11,480 nucleotides of DNA from an uncultured Collinsella sp. (GTDB taxonomy: Bacteria; Actinomycetota; Coriobacteriia; Coriobacteriales; Coriobacteriaceae). The number at the start of each line of letters is the position of its first letter. The stretch's first letter is position 1. Shown piece after piece: positions 6,077-11,480 of this stretch. The translations under genes and the position numbers were made by a program. Below the pieces are notes generated by a model. That model did no database searches, was not told where the DNA came from, and worked only from the letters and a program-made list of their open reading frames with translations. The stretch is taken from positions 1 through 11,480 of the forward strand of contig UQWV01000056.1 of assembly GCA_900544845.1 (NCBI GenBank), in the 5' to 3' direction.

Positions 6077-7060
6077 TTAGTAGGAAAGCTTCCACATGTA
6101 GCGACGCATGGTCAGCGGGTGCTGACGGGCCTCGGCGATCTGGTTGCCGTACTCACGCATAACGGCGAGGTGCAGCAGCGGGTTGAAGTAGGTAACAACG
6201 CTCGCGGGCACGGCGTCAGCCAGGCCGTAGTCCTTGGAGTCGATAAGAGCGACCTTGGCGCCCATGCGCTTAAGGAAGGTGAGGGCGCGGGCGTCCATCG
6301 GACGGGTAGCGCCATCGGACATGAAGAAGACGTAGGGCTTACCCTCGGTGGAAACCTCGAACGGGCCGTGGAAGTACTCGCCGGTGTTGTAGGCGGCGGC
6401 GTCGATCCACTGCATCTCGGTGAACAGGAAGGCGGCGTGAGAATAAGCCATCTTCTCGGAGGCACCGGAAGCCATGAAGTAAATCATCTTGTCGTCCTTG
6501 AAGTCCTCGGCGAACTTCTTGGCGAGCTTCTTGCAGTGCTGAGCGGCGTTCTCGCAAAGCTCGAAGACGTTGGTGAGGCCGGTGATCATGTCCTCGTAGT
6601 GGTCATAGCCCTCGGTCTGCTGAAGGATCTCGACAGCAAGAGCGATGGCGTAGCCGGGCTTCTCACACTTGGCAGCGAAGTTGGCGTGGAAGCCGTGAAC
6701 GATGACGTAGTCAGCGTCGACGGTCAGAGCGGAGCCAGCCTTGTTGGTGAGGGAGACGACCGGGCAGTTGTGCTTCTTGGCGGTCTTGTTGGCCTCGACG
6801 GTCTCGGGCGTGGAGCCACCGAGGGAGCAGGTGATCACGAAGGTGTGCTCGTTGACCCAGGAAGGCGTGTCGTAGTTGAACTCGTTAGCGGTGAAGATCT
6901 GAACGTTCAGCTTGTCCGTGTTGTTGGCCAGGAAGTACTTGGCAGGGTAGAGGTCGGACATGGAGGCACCGCAGCCGACGAAGGCGACGCTGTGGATCTC
7001 GTGGTTGGACAGGACGTCAGCGACGATCTGCTTAGGGAGGTTAAGGTCGATCTCGTACAT
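6077..7060 (-). CDS. Double-SIS-domain sugar-phosphate isomerase/deglycase (FrlB-like)
   Basis: This 327-residue cytoplasmic enzyme has two SIS domains. SIS1 is about 12-145, with FVGCGASMSDLYPAKYF (27-43) and the phosphate-binding CSLGGSTPET (78-87). SIS2 is about 185-300, with MASGASEKMAYSHA and the conserved GEYFHGPFE block, in which E228 and H231 are candidate catalytic residues. The C-terminus HPLTMRRYMWKLSY is, from memory, characteristic of the fructosamine-6-phosphate deglycase FrlB group, which splits a phosphorylated Amadori compound into glucose-6-phosphate and an amine. A GlmS-type isomerase activity on an amino-sugar phosphate is the alternative. The start is ATG 7060, since AGGA at 7073-7070 leaves 9 nt; an in-frame ATG at 7069 directly abuts the RBS. 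Codons are strongly biased (AAG, GAG and C-ending), suggesting high expression. It follows the PTS operon after 199 bp and is ended by a strong terminator. Confidence 0.92.
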   Translation of the reverse strand: MYEIDLNLPKQIVADVLSNHEIHSVAFVGCGASMSDLYPAKYFLANNTDKLNVQIFTANEFNYDTPSWVNEHTFVITCSLGGSTPETVEANKTAKKHNCPVVSLTNKAGSALTVDADYVIVHGFHANFAAKCEKPGYAIALAVEILQQTEGYDHYEDMITGLTNVFELCENAAQHCKKLAKKFAEDFKDDKMIYFMASGASEKMAYSHAAFLFTEMQWIDAAAYNTGEYFHGPFEVSTEGKPYVFFMSDGATRPMDARALTFLKRMGAKVALIDSKDYGLADAVPASVVTYFNPLLHLAVMREYGNQIAEARQHPLTMRRYMWKLSY

Positions 7061-7150
7061 CTGACACATTCCTTTCGATTTTTGCGGCGCCACATTGCCG
7101 GGCGCTCGCAGGGTTACCGTGGTTTGGACCGAGTCGCCGGCCCGTTAAGG

Positions 7151-7181
7151 ATGCGACAAAGGGACTGTCCCATTGTCGCAT
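7151..7181. repeat. GGGAC-core palindromic hairpin between EIID and SIS genes
   Basis: ATGCGACAA (7151-7159) pairs with TTGTCGCAT (7173-7181). Inside, GGGAC-T-GTCCC (7161-7171) pairs again after one A-A mismatch, so the whole 31 nt is nearly palindromic. TTTT follows on the plus strand. It belongs to the same style of element as 5245-5279 and 5932-5964. Confidence 0.7.
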
Positions 7182-7194
7182 TTTAGGGATGGAA

Positions 7195-7225
7195 GCCTGC
7201 CTGGGGTATGGGATGCCAGGCAGGC
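7195..7225 (-). terminator. Stem-loop after EIID, attenuator or terminator candidate
   Basis: GCCTGCCTGG (7195-7204) pairs perfectly with CCAGGCAGGC (7216-7225) around 11 nt, and the 10-bp palindrome CCCCCGGGGG overlaps at 7225-7234. It lies 35 nt after the EIID stop. Only a short TT follows on the minus strand, so termination would be partial at best. A role in setting PTS versus SIS levels or protecting the PTS mRNA is plausible inference. Confidence 0.5.
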
Positions 7226-7259
7226 CCCCGGGGGAAAGCGGTTAGACGCTTGGTCGCGA

Positions 7260-8093
7260 CTAGGCCAGGATGCCGGCCGCGGAGAGGGCGATGCCGCCCA
7301 CGATGGCGATCACGAGAAGCCAACCGGTGTTGACGTTCTTCTTGATGAGCCAGTACATAAGGCCGGTGAGGCCAAGGGAGATCATCTGGGGCATCATGCC
7401 GTCCAGGATGTCCTGGATAACGACGGTGCCCTCAGCGAACTGCAGCGGGGTGGTGGCGCCAATCAGCGTAGCGATCATGCCGCCCACGGACATAAGGCCC
7501 ACGATGCCGCAGACATACATGAGCTTCTCCATGAGGTCGCCGCCCTGAAGCTTGCTCAGGTACTCGTGGCCGCCCTGATAGCCCATCTTGGCTGCGAACC
7601 AGGTGATCAGCACAGAGGGGACGATGGAGATGAGCATGGCCAGGATCGGGCCCATGATGGAGCCCTGCTGAGCCAGCTGAACGCCCAGGCCAAAGGCGAT
7701 AACGCGGATGGTGCCCTGGAAGAAGGAGTCACCGATGCCGGAAAGCGGACCCATGAGGGAGGTCTTGACCGCGTTGATCGAATCGGGGTCGAAGTTCTCG
7801 GGGTCCTTGGCGTACTCCTCCTCCATGGAGGCGGTGAGGCCTAGGATGAAGGCGCTCGTCTGCGGGGTGCAGTTGTAGAACGCCATGTGACGGTGGTAAG
7901 CCTCTTTCTTAGCAGCGAGCTGCTTGGGGTCGGACTCATCCGGATAGAGGCGATCGAGCGTGGGAACCATGCCGTAGAGGAAGCCCATGTTCATCTGACG
8001 CTCGTAGTTCCAAGAGGCCTGGATGGCCCAGGAGCGCCAGAAGAACTGGCTGACCTTCTTGTTCAGGGACACGTCCTTGGTTGCGGTTGCCAT
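7260..8093 (-). CDS. PTS mannose/fructose/sorbose family EIID membrane subunit
   Basis: This 277-residue membrane component forms the translocation channel with EIIC. Family blocks are FFWRSWAIQASWNYERQMNM (17-36), a PTLDRLYPD segment, FYNCTPQTSAFILGLTASMEEE (72-93) and KTSLMGPLSGIGDSFFQG (110-127). Hydrophobic segments follow at about 129-142, 147-168, 192-212 and 257-276. Length is typical. The reading frame stays open upstream into eiiC, but the ATG at 8093, with AAGGAGGA at 8108-8101 and 8 nt spacing, is the clear start. It begins 13 nt after the EIIC stop, whose TAA overlaps the RBS, so it is co-transcribed and probably translationally coupled with EIIC. Codon bias is strong. Sugar specificity cannot be deduced from sequence alone. 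Confidence 0.97.
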   Translation of the reverse strand: MATATKDVSLNKKVSQFFWRSWAIQASWNYERQMNMGFLYGMVPTLDRLYPDESDPKQLAAKKEAYHRHMAFYNCTPQTSAFILGLTASMEEEYAKDPENFDPDSINAVKTSLMGPLSGIGDSFFQGTIRVIAFGLGVQLAQQGSIMGPILAMLISIVPSVLITWFAAKMGYQGGHEYLSKLQGGDLMEKLMYVCGIVGLMSVGGMIATLIGATTPLQFAEGTVVIQDILDGMMPQMISLGLTGLMYWLIKKNVNTGWLLVIAIVGGIALSAAGILA

Positions 8094-8106
8094 AGTGTGT
8101 TCCTCC

Positions 8107-8901
8107 TTAGTCTTCGTCGTCTTCGAGCGGATCGTAGTCGGAATCGACACCGGCGGCTGCATGGGAACCGTTGAACTTGAAGCCCATGAAGACGACAGCC
8201 AGGCACACACCGATCAGAGCGACCGCGATGACGGACAGGTTGAGGTAAGCGGCGAGCAGGAAACCGATGAACAGGAACGGAGTCATACCCTTCTTGATCA
8301 TCATGGTGAGCAGCAGGGCCAAGCCGTAGGCGGTCATGATCTTGGTCGAAACGTTAAGACCAGTGGACAGCCACTCGGGAACCATGTTGACGATGGCCTG
8401 AACCAGGTCGGTGCCAACAAAGACGGCGAGGAAGATCGGCAGGAAGTACATGACGGCGTACAGACCGGAGCCGGCGCAGATGTGCATACGGTAGGCGGTC
8501 TTGAACTTTCCGTTATCGATCGCGCTATCTGCCACATGGGTGAGGGCGGCGATGATGGAACGGAACACGATGCCGAGAAGCTGACCCAGGACGGCGACCG
8601 GGATGGCGATCGTCATGGCGGTCTCGGCGGAAGCATCGGTCAGGCACGCAAAGGCAGCGGCCACGATGCCGCCCAGGACCATATCGGGCGGAACGGCGGC
8701 GCCGACCTGCACCAGGCCCATGGACACGAGCTCGACGGCGGCACCGACGGCAAGGCCGGTGGGCACATCGCCCAGCAGCAGACCGACGAGCGTAGCGCCA
8801 ACGAGGGGCTGCTCGAAGTTAAGACGACCGAGCAGGCGGGAGTCCCACATGCAGAACACGCCGACGAGGCCGACGAGCACCGCACTGATGAACGTATTCA
8901 T
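8107..8901 (-). CDS. PTS mannose/fructose/sorbose family EIIC membrane subunit
   Basis: This 264-residue polytopic permease subunit partners EIID. Diagnostic stretches are MNTFISAVLVGLVGVFCMWDS at the N-terminus, RLNFEQPLVGATLVGLLLGD (26-45) and GAAVELVSMGLVQVGAAVPPD (53-73), the last containing the conserved Glu and PPD typical of ManY-like proteins. Further membrane segments lie in the rest of the chain, and the C-terminus is a short acidic tail (DSDYDPLEDDED), unusually charged. The ATG at 8901 is preceded by AAAGGAG (8914-8908) with 6 nt spacing. It is the second gene of the operon, 36 nt after EIIAB and 13 nt before EIID. Confidence 0.97.
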   Translation of the reverse strand: MNTFISAVLVGLVGVFCMWDSRLLGRLNFEQPLVGATLVGLLLGDVPTGLAVGAAVELVSMGLVQVGAAVPPDMVLGGIVAAAFACLTDASAETAMTIAIPVAVLGQLLGIVFRSIIAALTHVADSAIDNGKFKTAYRMHICAGSGLYAVMYFLPIFLAVFVGTDLVQAIVNMVPEWLSTGLNVSTKIMTAYGLALLLTMMIKKGMTPFLFIGFLLAAYLNLSVIAVALIGVCLAVVFMGFKFNGSHAAAGVDSDYDPLEDDED

Positions 8902-8918
8902 ACCCTTCTCCTTTCAGT

Positions 8919-8932
8919 CAGGCAAAAGCCTG
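8919..8932 (-). other. Small hairpin between EIIAB and EIIC
   Basis: CAGGC-AAAA-GCCTG gives a 5-bp stem in the 36-nt gap, just ahead of the EIIC ribosome binding site. It may affect processing or relative expression; the stem is short, so chance cannot be excluded. Confidence 0.3.
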
Positions 8933-8937
8933 GTTGA

Positions 8938-9861
8938 TTACAGCTTGGCGTCGATGTCGACGCTCTGATACGTAGGGGTCTGCTGAACATAGAGCTTGAT
9001 GCCCATGTCGAGCAGCTGGTTGACGTCGGCCTTCTGGGTGGCGTCGAGGAAGACGGAGCTGTCCTTGCCTCCGACCTGATCGGCACCGTCGTGGTTGGCG
9101 GTGGCGCCCAGGTTGATGGCGTCGAGCTTGTAGCCCTGGCAGAACTGCAGCATCTCGGCGGTGTTGCCAAAGACGAACATGACGCGCTCGCCGAGGGTGT
9201 TGAGCTTGTCCATCTTGGCGAGGGCACGCTCGACGGTGAAGACGTTCAGACGCACGCCCTGGGGCTTGGCCAGCTTAAGAGCGCCCTTCTTGATGTCATC
9301 GTTGGCGGCAGCGTTGTCGACGACGATGATGCGCTCGGCCTGAACCTTGGTGGTCCAGGTAAAGACGACCTGGCCGTGCAGCAGACGGTAGTCAAGACGT
9401 GCGAGGACGATCTTGGCGGGGCCGGAGCTGTGACGGGACGCCTTGGCCTTCTTGGCGGGAGCCGCGGCGGCCTCGACCGGTGCGTTGGGGTTGGTCAGAC
9501 CGGCGCGGGCCTCGTTGATGAGGGCCGCGAGCTCGGCGCCCTTGACGGGGACGGGGCTCATAGCGAGCGTCAGTGCCAACGGAATGTTGAAACCGCTGAC
9601 AACCGTGAACTTCGTGCCGTTCTTGGAAAGCTCGACCATGCTGTTGTTGACCGAGCTGCCGAGCATATCGGTCAGCACATAGACGGTGTCGTCCGCGTTG
9701 AACGTGGCGATCATAGCCTCAACCTTATTGGTGATGGGCTCCTTGTCGTCACGAGCAAGCGACACGACGTGGACGTTCGACACGTCGCCGAGAACCATCT
9801 CGAGCGTGTCTTTGGCGCCTGCGGCCAGGCCGCCATGAGATGCGAGAATGATCTGATTCAT
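8938..9861 (-). CDS. PTS mannose family fused EIIAB phosphotransfer protein
   Basis: This 307-residue cytoplasmic phosphocarrier takes phosphate from HPr and passes it to the incoming sugar. The EIIA domain (1-120) has the phosphorylation site His9 in ILASHGGLA and the TDMLGSSVNNS loop (64-74). A linker rich in Ala, Pro and Lys covers about 126-147. The EIIB domain (148-307) has its active His162 in LARLDYRLLHGQVVFTW; the residue before RLLHG is Tyr where many homologs have Asp. The domain order matches E. coli ManX. The ATG at 9861 follows a GGAGGAGG (9873-9866). It is the first gene of the operon AB-C-D, with SIS downstream. The upstream region holds a predicted -10, a 14-bp direct repeat and a motif shared with gntR2. 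Confidence 0.97.
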   Translation of the reverse strand: MNQIILASHGGLAAGAKDTLEMVLGDVSNVHVVSLARDDKEPITNKVEAMIATFNADDTVYVLTDMLGSSVNNSMVELSKNGTKFTVVSGFNIPLALTLAMSPVPVKGAELAALINEARAGLTNPNAPVEAAAAPAKKAKASRHSSGPAKIVLARLDYRLLHGQVVFTWTTKVQAERIIVVDNAAANDDIKKGALKLAKPQGVRLNVFTVERALAKMDKLNTLGERVMFVFGNTAEMLQFCQGYKLDAINLGATANHDGADQVGGKDSSVFLDATQKADVNQLLDMGIKLYVQQTPTYQSVDIDAKL

Positions 9862-9893
9862 CTTGCCTCCTCCTTTTCGTTATGGTCATTATA

Positions 9894-9906
9894 ACGTCTT
9901 ATACGT
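9894..9906 (-). promoter_or_regulatory. Putative GntR2 operator before the PTS operon
   Basis: ACGTCTTATACGT, ACGT-N5-ACGT, extends to the inverted repeat AACGT-N5-ACGTT (9893-9907). Just downstream, CGTTAT (9878-9883) and ATAACG (9891-9896) form a second, overlapping inverted repeat. It lies about 11-23 nt downstream of the transcription start expected from the -10 at 9929-9924, a roadblock position. Confidence 0.5.
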
Positions 9907-9923
9907 TGCTTATATTGCTAATT

Positions 9924-9966
9924 AGTATAAAGACCGTTCGCGGGTGAAAATCGACCGTTGACGGGT
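9924..9966 (-). promoter_or_regulatory. Predicted PTS promoter with upstream 14-bp direct repeat
   Basis: The minus strand has -10 TATACT at 9929-9924 (5 of 6) without a good -35. GACCGTTCGCGGGT (9932-9945) and GACCGTTGACGGGT (9953-9966) are direct repeats matching at 12 of 14 positions, 21 bp apart, two helical turns. They occupy the -35 region, as expected for an activator-dependent promoter. A perfect TATAAT at 9893-9888 is an alternative -10, also lacking a -35. Confidence 0.4.
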
Positions 9967-10042
9967 TTAACGTACTCGAAACGTTTGGCTAGGTAGGCCG
10001 GCGCTAGCTGGATAACCCCAGATCAGACGCCTCGCCAATCCC

Positions 10043-11125
10043 CTATCGCACGAAGTACCAGGGGCTTTCCTGCACGGTGGGCTCCAGCGCGATGCCGGTG
10101 CGCTCGCGGAACAGATCCATGTCCTGCGATTTCTCCGTCCACCACGCGTTGGGCTTAAAGGTCATGCTCTCAACGATATGGCCGACAAAGGCACTGTTGC
10201 GCAGCTTGGAGAAGTTAGTGTTCATGATCAGGATGGACGCGAGCACCAGCACGATGCCCAGGACCTTGATCGCGCCGGCGGGCTCGGCATAGATGCCAAT
10301 ACCGACCAGAACGGTCGCAACGGTTTCAAACGAAGCCACGACCGGCACCTTCGACGTCTCAAGATCCATCGAAAGGCCCTGCATATAGAAGATGTACGCA
10401 AGAGCCGTCGGAATAAAGCCAAAGCCCGCGAACAGCAGAATGAGCTGCGGGGACATTGCCGCGGCCACATCGGACCACGGAGCCGAAAGCACTGCCATAA
10501 AGCATCCGCCAAAGACAAAGCCCCAAAACGTCACCGCCAGCGGATGCAGCGTCTTGGTAGCCATACGGCTAAACACAGCCAGTAGCGCACCGCAAAGCCC
10601 GGCGATCACACCCGACACGACGCCCCAAGCCGAGAAATGGAAACCGGACAGGTCGCCGCTCGTCACCGCGAGCACGCAACCCACAATGTTAAAGACGATG
10701 GCGACGAGCTTGTTGGGGGTCACGTCCTCGCGATAAAGCACGCGGCCGAGCACGACGCCAAACACCGGCGAGGTGTAAAGCAGCACCGAGGCCGTGGACA
10801 TGCCCACCTCGCCCATGCACTCGTAATAAAGCGTGTTAGCGGTGGCGAGGCCGATAATGCCAAGAAGCGCGCAGGGAACAAGCTCTTTAGGACTTGCCTT
10901 GAACAGTGCCATGGCACCCGAGGCTTTTCCCTCACGAGCACCTCCCTGGCAACCCATAAATGCCAAGACCGGAGCCATTAAGACAGCACCCGACAACAGG
11001 CGAAAGGCCGCCATGCTCTGAGACGAAACACCCAGGGCCGATATTCCGTTAACAAAGATTCCGATGGTGCCCCACATAAGCGCGGCGATCAGCACTAGCA
11101 CATAGCCCAGATTGCTTTTCTTCAA
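10043..11125 (-). CDS. DMT superfamily permease, EamA/RhaT type
   Basis: This 360-residue membrane transporter is built of two EamA repeats of about five helices each. The first repeat (about 6-155) opens with GYVLVLIAALMWGTIGIF and has the typical YTSPVFGVVLGRVLYRE ending. The second (about 165-302) contains IPTALAYIFYMQGL and the conserved FETVATVLVG. The family exports or imports small metabolites, often amino acids. A hydrophilic C-terminal tail of about 55 residues (305-360, including KPNAWWTEKSQDMDLF) is not normal for the family. I chose TTG 11125 because GAGGAGG (11137-11131) sits 5 nt before it. An in-frame GTG at 11161 has no RBS and would add 12 polar residues. It lies 181 bp upstream of the PTS operon and shares an upstream motif with it. 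Confidence 0.92.
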   Translation of the reverse strand: MKKSNLGYVLVLIAALMWGTIGIFVNGISALGVSSQSMAAFRLLSGAVLMAPVLAFMGCQGGAREGKASGAMALFKASPKELVPCALLGIIGLATANTLYYECMGEVGMSTASVLLYTSPVFGVVLGRVLYREDVTPNKLVAIVFNIVGCVLAVTSGDLSGFHFSAWGVVSGVIAGLCGALLAVFSRMATKTLHPLAVTFWGFVFGGCFMAVLSAPWSDVAAAMSPQLILLFAGFGFIPTALAYIFYMQGLSMDLETSKVPVVASFETVATVLVGIGIYAEPAGAIKVLGIVLVLASILIMNTNFSKLRNSAFVGHIVESMTFKPNAWWTEKSQDMDLFRERTGIALEPTVQESPWYFVR

Positions 11126-11130
11126 CGCAG

Positions 11131-11137
11131 CCTCCTC
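11131..11137 (-). promoter_or_regulatory. Ribosome binding site for a TTG start
   Basis: GAGGAGG at 11137-11131 with 5 nt to TTG 11125. It decides the permease start in favour of TTG over the GTG at 11161. Confidence 0.7.
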
Positions 11138-11164
11138 GGTATTGTTTCCAATATGTTTCACACT

Positions 11165-11177
11165 ACGTTATAGTCGT
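11165..11177 (-). promoter_or_regulatory. Putative GntR2 operator before the permease gene
   Basis: ACGTTATAGTCGT is ACGT-N5-TCGT. Its reverse complement shares the longer stretch GTATATAACG (11184-11175) with the site before gntR2. It overlaps a possible -10 (TATAAC, 11172-11167) lying 15 nt from a TTGAAA (11193-11188), so binding would block a promoter. The 15-nt spacer is short, so the promoter itself is uncertain. Confidence 0.45.
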
Positions 11178-11242
11178 TATATACATTTTTCAAGACACAA
11201 ATCGGCGAGCGGAAAAATCTGCTCCCCACATACTCATTGAGT

Positions 11243-11297
11243 AGTCATTGGGGACGCACTTAAATGACTGGTCATTCAAGTGCGTCCCCCAACGACT
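11243..11297 (-). repeat. Long GGGGAC-core hairpin
   Basis: The arms 11243-11268 and 11271-11297 pair around a 2-nt loop, with one bulged base and two transitions. Both transitions become G-U pairs in the minus-strand transcript, so an RNA stem of about 26 bp would form there. The arms contain GGGGACGCACTT and AAGTGCGTCCCC. It may be a repeat element or the end of an upstream transcript; no T tract follows. Confidence 0.6.
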
Positions 11298-11410
11298 AGG
11301 ACTGTCCCCAACTGCCGGCAGAAAAGGAACGTTCCCAACGTCTAAGGCGCCGCTGGTTGAGCATAAGTCAGCGAGCGGGCCGCATTTGAGGCAAGGTGAC
11401 GTGAAATCAG

Positions 11411-11433
11411 AACCACCCTTAAAAAGGGTGGTT
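11411..11433. terminator. Terminator-like stem-loop at the right end
   Basis: AACCACCCTT (11411-11420) pairs perfectly with AAGGGTGGTT (11424-11433) around 3 nt. On the plus strand TTGCTCTT follows; on the minus strand the loop is TTT and CTGATTT follows. It probably ends a minus-strand gene lying beyond the window, though it could act in either direction. Confidence 0.6.
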
Positions 11434-11480
11434 TGCTCTTAGGGTATAACCCACGGGCCCCGGGCTCGCGTCTAAAGGCG

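Larger units (their letters stand above)
11178..11480. other. Non-coding stretch with hairpins, no supported gene
   Basis: The roughly 300 bp at the right end show no open frame with a credible start and family-like content on either strand. They hold a long hairpin (11243-11297), another GGACTGTCCCC motif (11299-11309) next to the palindrome TGCCGGCA (11313-11320), and a terminator-like stem (11411-11433). A GC-rich end follows. A gene from the right may end near here, but none is visible. Confidence 0.5.

Noticed and set aside
7061..7093. Longer SIS start at 7093 or 7069
   Set aside because: The first includes the RBS itself in the coding region and the second has no spacing from it; 7060 has 9 nt.
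8094..8210. Upstream extension of EIID into the EIIC coding region
   Set aside because: The peptide is unlike EIID, and AAGGAGGA directly precedes the ATG at 8093.
9862..10042. Sigma-54 promoter before the mannose-type PTS, as in LevR-controlled systems
   Set aside because: No TGGCAC-N5-TTGC-like sequence is present and no LevR-type activator gene is in the window.
11248..11442. Plus-strand 64-codon open frame at the right end
   Set aside because: It begins inside a long hairpin and runs through the terminator-like stem, and its product resembles no family I know.
1..11480. CRISPR array, tRNA, rRNA, riboswitch or insertion sequence
   Set aside because: No regularly spaced repeats with unique spacers, no tRNA or rRNA features, no recognisable riboswitch core and no transposase were seen.

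Overview
The window reads as chromosomal DNA of a GC-rich, gut-type Gram-positive actinobacterium. The best guess is the Coriobacteriia, probably Collinsella or a relative. This rests on composition, on strong RBSs with occasional GTG and TTG starts, on mannose-family PTS and UTRA-type GntR content, and on the style of the intergenic hairpins. It is an inference; no database was searched. Every gene I can support lies on the minus strand, so transcription runs from high to low coordinates.

Layout in transcription order: (1) 11126-11480 has no supported gene but holds two hairpins. (2) 10043-11125 is an EamA/DMT-type permease with a TTG start. (3) 9861-7260 is a mannose-family PTS operon: fused EIIA-EIIB, EIIC, EIID. 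(4) 7060-6077 is a double-SIS-domain sugar-phosphate isomerase/deglycase, separated from EIID by 199 bp with two hairpins and ended by a clear terminator. (5) 5916-5287 is a HAD phosphatase. (6) 5187-4180 is a YitT-family membrane protein with its own terminator. (7) 3960-3241 is a UTRA-domain GntR regulator (GntR2). (8) 2974-992 is recQ, followed 2 nt later by a second UTRA-domain GntR regulator (GntR1, 989-234). (9) 89-1 is the first 29 codons of a second SIS-domain protein, continuing off the window.

The likely biology is phosphorylating uptake of a sugar or sugar-amine by the PTS, followed by isomerisation or deglycation by the SIS enzyme. The closest architecture known to me is the FrlB/glucoselysine-type deglycase plus mannose-family PTS used for Amadori compounds, but the substrate is not proven by sequence. 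A 13-bp motif, ACGT-N5-(A/T)CGT, lies upstream of gntR2, of the PTS operon and of the permease gene. This predicts a local GntR2 regulon in which the permease might export a product such as the released amine. GntR1 is paired with a different motif: two tandem-decamer sites bracketing a good promoter in front of the second SIS gene. The window therefore holds two parallel regulator/SIS modules with recQ inserted in one of them.

The intergenic spaces carry a family of hairpins with a shared GGGAC-type core but different stems, a 44-bp repeat present twice, and a composite direct/inverted repeat upstream of recQ. These are the least explained parts of the window.
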